This document shows, piece by piece, positions 51,316-61,300 of a DNA stretch of 64,000 nucleotides (within the stretch, counting starts at the first letter, position 1; each line of letters starts with the position of its first letter). This stretch comes from Heliocidaris tuberculata (Eukaryota; Echinodermata; Echinoidea; Camarodonta; Echinometridae): positions 36,454,951-36,518,950 of the forward strand of contig CM046842.1 in the NCBI GenBank assembly GCA_025618425.1. Reading direction: 5' to 3'. The position numbers were made by a program, and so were the translations under genes. The notes under the pieces were generated by a model. The model did not search any database. It saw only the letters and a program-made list of their open reading frames with translations, and had not been told where the DNA came from.

Positions 51316-53516
51316 CTGCAAAAGAAGACAGATGTCTTTTACAATGAGATAGACGTGTCTTCAACAACATGGTGTCTTATTCAGATATCCATGGCTGTTC
51401 CCATTAAATGATAAGATAAACATTAAGCTCATGGTAACGATGCATATTGTTTATGAAAAGTCCTTCCCTAGACGCATTTTATATAGAATTCAAATAATCT
51501 GTCCCTGCACGGGTCTAATGAATATTTATAAATAAGGAAACATTGTACTGGGCTATATTCTTTCCAGTTTATCCGGATTTTTCATTTGCTATATGAGCCA
51601 TAAATGGGCCGATGGTATGAAGTCGCTTCCGAGAAAGCAAAAGAATTATACCTAAACAACGTCGGAATTACGAATAAACTGTACCAGCATTATTCTAAAA
51701 TGTTGAAACAGACAATCTCTGACATCTTCCCTTCACCGAATTACACGATTATTATTTTTTTAATCTTCATTTACTGTTGTGACTACCAATAAAGACAAAT
51801 AAGCTTACATCATAGGAAACATGGGGTCTTATTTCAGTGGCGTGGCGTGAGAGGACAATGGCATTAATGGGGGTGGGATGTCACCAATCTTACCAAGTGA
51901 ATGAAATGCGAATTAAGAAGGCAACCCGATAGAAGAGGTTGGCTATAAGGGTCATTTCGTGTTTTGTTTCACTTTCCTTTCTCCTCTTTCTCGATTTGAC
52001 TCTCCATTTTAGATTTGTTTCACCGTGTCATCAGTGAACGTGCCATACCCCTTGTTCCTCATCAGTGGTGTAGCTAAAGTAGGGCACGGGGGTACGCCCC
52101 CCCCCCCACCATCAAAGGGATTTTTTTAAAAAGAAAAAGAAAACGAGCAAAGGATGGAAAAAAGAGAGGAAGCAGCGAAAAAGACGAGAAAAGAAAATGA
52201 GGACCCCTTTCCGCACCAGCCCCCCCCCCCCCCCCAATCAGTGACCTAGTAAATTCGCGCTGAATTTTCCGAGTAAGACCGGTGCCCACCTCCCCCCCCC
52301 CCCCTCCATGATGCAAGTGCCCCTTCAATGGCTGGACCCACGCTACGCCACTGTCTGTGTCCTCCCAAATGTTTAATGTTATAGTAATGTAGGATATTAT
52401 AGTCAAATTAGATTCATAAAACAATAACACCCCCCCCCCGAAAAAAGGTGCTCCGTGCGAAAGATAGAACCGGATTTTTTTTAAAATTCAATTTCTTATT
52501 CGCATCCCCCCCCCCCCCAGCCCGAACGCTTCGCTTGCGCAATCCGACCGCCTCCCAAAATAAAAGGAAAGTCAAGGGAGTGAGTACATGTAATAACGAA
52601 GCGAATACTAACATACAACAACGAGTCAAAACATGAGTTAAGACAAATCAATTGTGTCACATGCACAGGGGTAGTAATGACAATAAAGAAATAAAAAGTG
52701 AACATGGAATAAGAAAGTAAGTAGATAATGAATTTGAATCAGAAGAACATACTATGTAGCAAGATTTTGCTTTTTTTTTTGTAGTGCATCTGGTGTGAGG
52801 CAGAGAAACAATTGAAAACAAATGAGAAAGACAAAATGAGTCGAAAATTAAAAAATAAAATAATAATAATCAAAACAAATATGAAGAAACTGATTGAAAA
52901 ATGGTGAAACAGACGAAGGTGGTTTAACAGGAAAAATAAAGAAGATAAAGGAAACACTGACGACAAAAAGTAGACCGATAAAAAAATGAAGCAAAATACT
53001 GAAAGCCATGGCAAAAGAAAGTTAGCGTTATCACGGACATTAAAGCCCGGCGCACACTGCACAATCCGACTACGATCCGATTGCTCTGCGACTGTGCGAG
53101 CCCAATCGAATCGCAGCCGCAGGACATCGCAGACTGTTCCACTAAAACCTGCATCCGACGTTTTGCAGGGCGTGCGTATTTTGCATCGGAGTACCGTAAC
53201 CATTTTCATCATGTCCTATGTATTATATCAACTGAGAGGACAAGTATCTTGTCTGAAAATAACATTGATTTACAAAACAAATTGGGCTGTTTTACAACGG
53301 GAAAAGGGTACGTACATGTATCGTTTACACCAAATATCTATATATTTTTTGTTAACAGTCACAAGACACATTCCTGAGAGAAAGCGGGGTAGGAATTAAA
53401 ACTAGAAGATGAGGACGAGGGTATATGAGAAAGAGGATGCCGACATGTCTGCTGGGGGATGGAATCGATCAAGCGGAAGGGGATGGAGAGTAAAGAATAA
53501 GGGATTAAGAGAGAAT

Positions 53517-53556
<40 letters not shown>

Positions 53557-55193
53557 AGAGGGGGAGTGGGGCTGTAGCTATAGTTATTAAGGAGGAAATA
53601 AGAAAGATGGAGTAAAATAAAGAGAGTCAGATGAAGGGAATGAGAAAGAGTGGACAAGAAATGGAAGAGGGGAAAAGAATGGCGGAAATGAAACAAGAGA
53701 AATAAGAGGGTAAAACTGAGACATGCAAAAGTAGAGCAGGAGAGAGAGAGAGAGAGAGGGGGGGGGGAGATGGTGGGGGGGGGGAGATGGTGGGGAGGGG
53801 AGATGGTGGGGGATGGAGGCAGGTCCCATATTGTAGAAAAGTAGCATTGAGCCAAGAAGGAAAGAAAGAATGAAAGAAGACCCCCCCCCCCCTCTAAAAA
53901 AAAAAAATAATAATAAATAACAAAAATAAGGGGGGCGAGTCTTGAGTGAGGTAGAAAGAATGTGAGAAGAGTAAGACATAGTAAAAATGAGAGGAGTTAA
54001 AAGGAAGGATAAAGAAATGAAGCAAGAGAGAGAGGGGATTAGAAAGCTAGGAAAGACTGGAAAAGGAATAAGATTCATAGAGAGTGAGAGACGGCTTGGG
54101 ACAAAGAGAGAAATTGATTCGAATTTGGAATAAACATAGGGTGGTGTATAAGAAAGAATGAAAAGGGAAGCGGGGATTCTAGATCCAAGAAAAAAAAATG
54201 TTTATACATAATTAATTCAGTACCGGGTTCTGTTGAATATTTATGAATCAGGAAAGCGTTCCTGCTTATAACCTTTTAGGTTTATTATGAGTTTACATTT
54301 TCTATATGAACAATGATAGGCCGATATTAAGAGTCGCTTCCAAGAAAGCAAATGACATCTACGACCCCCCCCCCCCCCCCGATTTTTATAATTAACATAC
54401 ATCATCATGTAATGAGTGCATTAGCATTAATACTCTTAGAGATCTTTTCTCACACCACGAATTATACAATTTATATCTTTGAACGCTTCTTAATTGCATT
54501 ATGGTGACTGTTAATACTTGTGAGGGCAAATCTATGTTTCCGTTATAAGCTTACATTATAGGAAAACATGGGGGCCTTACTTCAATGGCGTGGAGTGGGT
54601 ACCGGCGTTGAGAGGACAATTATTGGGGGGGGGGGGGGAACCGATCTTACCAGGTGGCTGAAATGTGAATTAACAGGGCATGCAATAAGAGGTGGTGGGG
54701 AGAGGGTCCTTTCATTTTTCTATTCATTTTCCTCCCCCTTCATTTGACTCTCCTTTTCTGTTTTGTTTTGTTTTTCACCATGTCATCGGGGCACCGTGTC
54801 TCATAAAGCTTCACCACTGCCTTACAGAATGGACAGAAATAATAAAATGCTGCAAGGATTTAGGAACCAACTTTTCTTCCATTCTATATTGTCGGTTGTT
54901 CTGATTTAGAGCAGAACTAAACATATCGTTTTTTTTTCTCTCTCTCTCTTTAAATAAGTGTCTGAAAGCTATTTTTCTCAGAAATGATCAATTTACAATA
55001 TACTAAGTTCATAACATAAATCGAGGGTACCGTCACAAGAGATAAGGGATAAATAGAAGAGGCGGGAGACGATCATAGGAGATAGGATAAACCTGAATAC
55101 CGCAATACAATTATAAAACATCTTATGTAAAGCAGAAACCAATGACCGCGATTGGAAGCAAAGTTTAAAGAGATACAGAATAAAGAACATCCC

Positions 55194-55241
<48 letters not shown>

Positions 55242-58200
55242 GGGGGTAAACAAAGTCAGTAACAGTATGCCTATTGACCATTATCCATGAATGAGCCAGA
55301 TGCAAAATGCTGGTGAAAATTAATAACAAAACGGTAGTAGAGTATAAAACATGAAATAGAAAAGGAAGCAAGACGAAATAAAAGGGAAAACAGGGGCGTA
55401 AAAAAGGAGGAAAGAAAGGGAAAAGAAAGAGACACAAAAGGGGAGAAAGGAAAGGAAGCCAAATTCATGTTCGTAACACTAGTGAATGGGGCGTCTTGGA
55501 AAGCGGACAAGAAGCAGCAATAATAAATGTAGATGTATATGATGTAGATGTAGGGCTACCCTTTTATGAGATTACAAATATTTGTATAAAGACAACCGCC
55601 CTTTTCCATAACCCTTTGAAAATATGATTTTATGTCGAATAAGTAAATGTAAATGTTCTTCATACGAACATTTTTTTGTTTACGTGATAGAAAAGCGGCT
55701 TACAATGAAATAACATTGGGAAAACTATGCCGCAATTGGCTTTATACCTTACCATATTTTGTTAGTTTCTGTAAGATTGCTTGTATCTCTTAAATACATT
55801 TTAGATGTTTCTAGCTTAAACCGGTAGGAATGAGTCCTCAAATTATGCTTTTTTAAATGTTATGGTAAAGTAAGAGGTTATAGTAAAATTATCGTACGCG
55901 CTATGTTCAAATCAGTTTTTAATTTATTTGCATTTGTACTAGGGTGAACAACTTTCCAGTAGTACTTATTAAACTTATATCCATGCTAAATCAAATGGGG
56001 TATCAAAACAGCAAGAATAATTATGCATCGAAAAGTGGATAATAATAATTCTCGAATAGAGCAAACGCAGCAGCGTCCCCGCTTTTCCCCCCCCCCCCCC
56101 TTCCGGGCGAACGCTTCTCTTGCGCGATCCGGCCGCCCCTCCCAAAATAAAATCCTGGCTATGCGGGTGAAAGAAAAGGAAAGTTAAGAGAGTGAGTACA
56201 TGTAATATGGAAACGAACACAAACATACAACAGCGAATCAAAGAATGAGTTGAGAAAAATAAACTTTGTCAAATGCATAGGGTTAATAATGACAATAATC
56301 ATATCGAAAATTAAAGGGAAAGCCAACCTTAGTAGCAAGTTGCTTTGAAAGAAAGAGGAAAAATCAGAGAAGCAGATTGGTGAAAGTTTGAACGAAATCG
56401 GACAAGCAATAAAAAAGTTATGAATTTTTGAAAGTTGTAATCACTATACATAAGGGAATTTTAAATTGGCCGAATAGGTAATGTCACTGTGATGTGTAGC
56501 TGTGGACAACTCCCCCATTCGCTCCAACACACAAAATGACCAAATGTCACTTTTTTCAAAATGTATTACGCAGTAGGATCTCTTTCTTTCATGAGGACCT
56601 ATAACAATATGCTATCTCCAATATATTTTGAGTACTGCCCCGAGGGTAAAAGCGCCTCGAAGAAAACCGCAAATTAATAATTTTGTATACGAAAAATGGG
56701 AGACATGTCCACAAAAATGTCACAATCGAATCACCAAATTGCCAATTTGAGATTCGCATAGATGTAATGATCTCATTTTTCAAACATCCATAACTTTCTT
56801 ATTCTTTGTCCGATTTCTTTCAAACTTTCACCATCCTGTTTTTCTTATTTTTCTGCTTTCACACAAATCATCTCATTACCAAGGTTGGATTGCCCTTTAA
56901 AGCAACAGAAAAAAAAAACACAAAAATTAAAAATTAAAATATAACAAAGATAACGAACGCAAGCGCATTCGATATAACGAAAATAAGAGCATAACACAAA
57001 TCGAGTCAGGGGATACAAATTGAAATTTATTATGAAAATGGATTAAGAAAAGAAGTAGATGAGAAATATGTGTCAGAAAAAACATATTTTACAGCAACAA
57101 TTCGTTTTCGCGAAGTGCATCAGTTGTGTATGCAATGGATTTCTAAAAATTAAACCAAAGGAGGCAGACGAAACGAGTCGAAAAATGGGGTGGAAAAAAA
57201 ATCTATGAAGAAACAGACTGAGAAGTGGTGAAACAGATGATTTAACAGTAAAAAAGGAGATAAAAGAAACATTGCCAACGAAAAATAGACCAAGAAAAAA
57301 AAAGAAGAAATGGAAGCAATAGACTGAAAGCCATAACAAAAGAAACGTATCGCCATCGTGGCTATTACACACATGAAGCAAACAAACAGTGAAAGTGTAC
57401 TCTAACAATGAACACAACAAGAAAGAATCAACTTACATGAACAACCCCCACTTCGAATCCTCCGCGTGATGTGCGAAGACCCTTGAGATGAGAATCCAGT
57501 CTGCCGCCATCTTTAGTCCCACAGTGGACAAGCCTATGTGCAGAAAACAGAGAGATGGAGGTAAAGTGCGCTGGGTGTAAGGAAAATAAGCACAGAGAGA
57601 GAGAGGGGGGGGGGGGGAGACAGACAGACAGACAGAAAGACAGACAGAAAGACAGAGAGACTATGAGAGAAACAGACAGAGAATTCCTACAACATTAAGT
57701 TTATCAACAGAAGTTACATCTTCGGTAAGTACGGGGGGGGGGGGGAGAAAAATAAACAGCCGGAAAAGAAGTCACTTCATGAGTATTCAAAGAAAAAAAA
57801 GATACCCTACTACATGTACATGAGCTGATGGTGGGGGGGGGGGGGGGATTATGGGGGCACCCCTGCCAACTCTTGGTATCGCCACTGTTGACATCATGTT
57901 ATTCAGACGACCCACCAGAAATACGATAGAATACAGACAGCACAATCCTCTGAATTAAAATTCCCGATATTTGAGCAACAATCACCTCATATTCGGGCAG
58001 CAATGTAGTCTATGTGTGATTTTTTTTTCCTATCAATTCATCGAGAACGGACTTAACCAATATATGCACACCTAAAATATGCGCCACCAAGGAGTTCTGT
58101 GATAACTCCTTGTCGCCACCAATGGCTGCCATTAAAGATGAAAAGTAACAAAATGATTAAAGTAGGAATGTTCATTAAAAAATTATATATATTATTAGGA

Positions 58201-58312
58201 TAAAACACTACAGTTCTTTTGACGTAATGATGCCCGGACGCCCACGAGTACATAACACTCCTCACGGCTTTCCATTTTTTCTTTGGCGTTGCACAGAGAC
58301 ACTTCGAGGGTG

Positions 58313-58343
<31 letters not shown>

Positions 58344-61300
58344 CTACAAACTAAATTTTCAAGATAAATCAGTATTTTCCATTACTTTCCTAACCTTTCT
58401 TGCTAATTCAACCCTTACTGTACTGGGCTATTTCAGAGCTTCTCCTTATCGGTGGGGGGGGGGGGGGGAGCATTACAATAAAAACTAAAAACAAGCTAAC
58501 AAATTCCGCCGGGGTGGGTTGTCATACGGCCCCTAAAAATTCAGGTAATAAATTTCCCTTGCGGCCCACGGACTACAATTGCTAGATGGGAGAGGTATGT
58601 GGCTGTACATTACACAAATATAAAACCTGACAAAAATTCCCATCAGAAAGGGGGTGTAACGCTCCCGTGCGAGGAAAAAAACAAAAAACAAAACAAAACA
58701 ACAACAACAACAACAACAAAACACCGACGTGCCCTTTGACCAAGCTTTGTTGCCCCAAATTGCTCTGGATGTAGAGAAAAGGCTTTTTTATGTTCAAACC
58801 TAAATAACTCAAAACATTAAATTCGATTCTTGTCAAATTTACAAAGTGCAATTTTGAGTATTGTAATTTTCTTGGGATGAAATTCGATGTGCCATGACCA
58901 TTTCATCAATAAGTTATCAAATTGTGAAAATGGTATTGCTTAAGCTTTCTGAAAAGTAGCCACAAAAATCTTGAGAGGATTTTGTAAACTCATCCATCGT
59001 CCAACTGCAACTGTTTGAGAAGACATACATGTAATAAAGCAGTTCGCTATATTACTACACGTGACTGCCATGTTGAAAATCTACCATTCATGTGCTAATT
59101 ACACAAATACTTTGCAAGATCTTCTATTATGCCTTGTCAAGCTGGTGAAGATGGACAATGGGTGTGTTAACGTAATCCGGAATATGCTTTGTAACTACCT
59201 TTGATAGAGCAATACAGTTTTCACAGTTTAATAACTTATTACTGCAATGATCGTTAGGCCCCAAATTGCACATTAGGAAAGAGACAATACTCAAAATTGA
59301 ACTACATAAGTTTGACTTGAATTGAATAAAGAACATTTGAGGTATCAAGGTTGGAATGTAAAATAAGAAGTATTTTCTCCACATCCAGATAGTTTTGGGG
59401 CAGCAAGGCTTGGTCAAAAGGCACTTTGGTGTTGTTGTTGTTTTTTTTCAGGGGAGTGTTAGACCCTCTTCCCAATACCTTTAATACCTTTTTAATGTAC
59501 AACAATACTGACAAATTTCGGTCAAAATGTTGTCAAGTCCCCCCCCCCCCCCCCCCCCCCCCCAAATCTGTCCTCCACCGGGTGAATCTGTATTTTGGTA
59601 GAACTGAAAAACAATAATTCTGTTTTTTTTTTTTTTTTAATCAATATGAAATTTGATGGTAGGTTTTTTTTTAGATGATATCCAGATCGATACAGCTAAA
59701 GGGTATACAGACCAAATGATGAGTAAAATGAAATATTACATTATTTACAGTAACGTCCGCATCACAAAAGTGTAAACGGTTTGGTCAGTCTACCTAATTT
59801 ATGCAACACGATCGCAGTCTTATTAAAAATAAAAAATTAAAAAAAATTAAGGCAATTTCAGTTAGACTATTCCATCACCAATGTAAAATTTCCAATGTTA
59901 AACATTACAACCTTTTAAACAATTAGCTCTAAATTAACATTCGATTTTGAATAAGATAAGAACATTTTGTGTTGCTTCTAAAAGAGAATAAGCACCTTTA
60001 GCATCCGTAAATATTGTGCGTGTATTAAATATTGTCATTTTTATCATTATCATCATCATGATCTCAGTAATTCGAATAGTTTTCTTTCCATATCTCTGTA
60101 TAAATGCAAGTATCCTTTTTTCTTTGTTACATAAATTAGCAAAAGTTTATGAATTCTAAATCCCCAGCTCAGAATCTGGGATGGTCATTAATTCTACATA
60201 GCAGGGACTGCAGAGCATTTTCTTTAAAGAGGAGAGATGGGGGGGGGGGGGTATTCTTCAACTCTACTCCAAAACGTGCAGCCTCATGTCATTGTATTTT
60301 CTTCCTCGTCCCTGCTAGTGACTAGCACACAACTCTTTGCAGACTAATACTGTTCGTTATATATCCACCAACGTCAATTTGATGTTTCTGACCACCTGGT
60401 TATAGTTTAGTCTAGAACAAAATCTACTATACGGCGTAACATTTTTTTATCTAGATACCTTCAATGCGGCGTCTATTCTTGAAGGTTACATAATATAGTT
60501 TTGGGAAGCCCTCAAACCTTTTCGCGAGAATTCTTTGATTTTACTTAATAAATAGCAGGGTACTAACATAACTAAGCTGCTGTGAAGTTATTTCCTCCTC
60601 AAGTGAATTTGAAATATTTATTGAATGAGATGTGAAAAGTAATAAAAATCCCTGGCCCCCAAAAGAGGGGATGGAAATTCAAATAACGGCCACACACACT
60701 ACTCACATGAGGATTTCTGTGTGAATAGAATACGCAACACCTAGTGCGAAGCGCTGGGTTTATTGTGCGGGGAACCTTTGCCTTGGGTGGATATGGGAGC
60801 GTGAGGCAGTGAAAAGCCGTTACCAAGCGTTTCTTACAGATATTTACACTAAAAATTGTTCGAAATCGTGAATGGAATGTTAAATAATCTCGTACATATG
60901 TCTTATGATAAGAAAGGAGAATAGTTTGTGACTATGTTAGATAAGTTTCTTGCCAGTATGATTTTTGCTACCGAGACTATCTACAGTTGATGACAAAACG
61001 AGAGAGTTTGATCAAAATGCGTATCAATGTTGACATGCAACGGAAAGTATATATTATGGGCATGATTGTTAAAATACAACGATGTCAACGTTATACACCT
61101 ACGTTAGTCTGCTTCCTTTTCACTTTTTCGGAAACATTCATGATCTAAGTTCAAGAACATTGTTCTTTCTTAGTAGGCCTACATGTATTTCATTGCATCA
61201 TGATTTTAGGTTATCAGTTGTGAAGGTAACACGTGGATACTGGAAATGTTCAATCACATTTTCACATTTGGTGTTGCTTCCGCAAATTTCGCTCTCACAA

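Larger units (their letters stand above)
51316..57436 (-). other. Last intron of NLR-like gene, holding a segmental duplication
   Basis: A 6.1-kb intron. It contains duplication blocks A (51470-53035) and B (54205-57365), GA microsatellites (53518-53552, 53740-53830, 55198-55248), C/G runs and a MITE (56311-56900). No other exon recognised. Confidence 0.65.

Noticed and set aside
53505..54078. 116- and 163-codon minus-strand frames
   Set aside because: Low-complexity pyrimidine sequence only.
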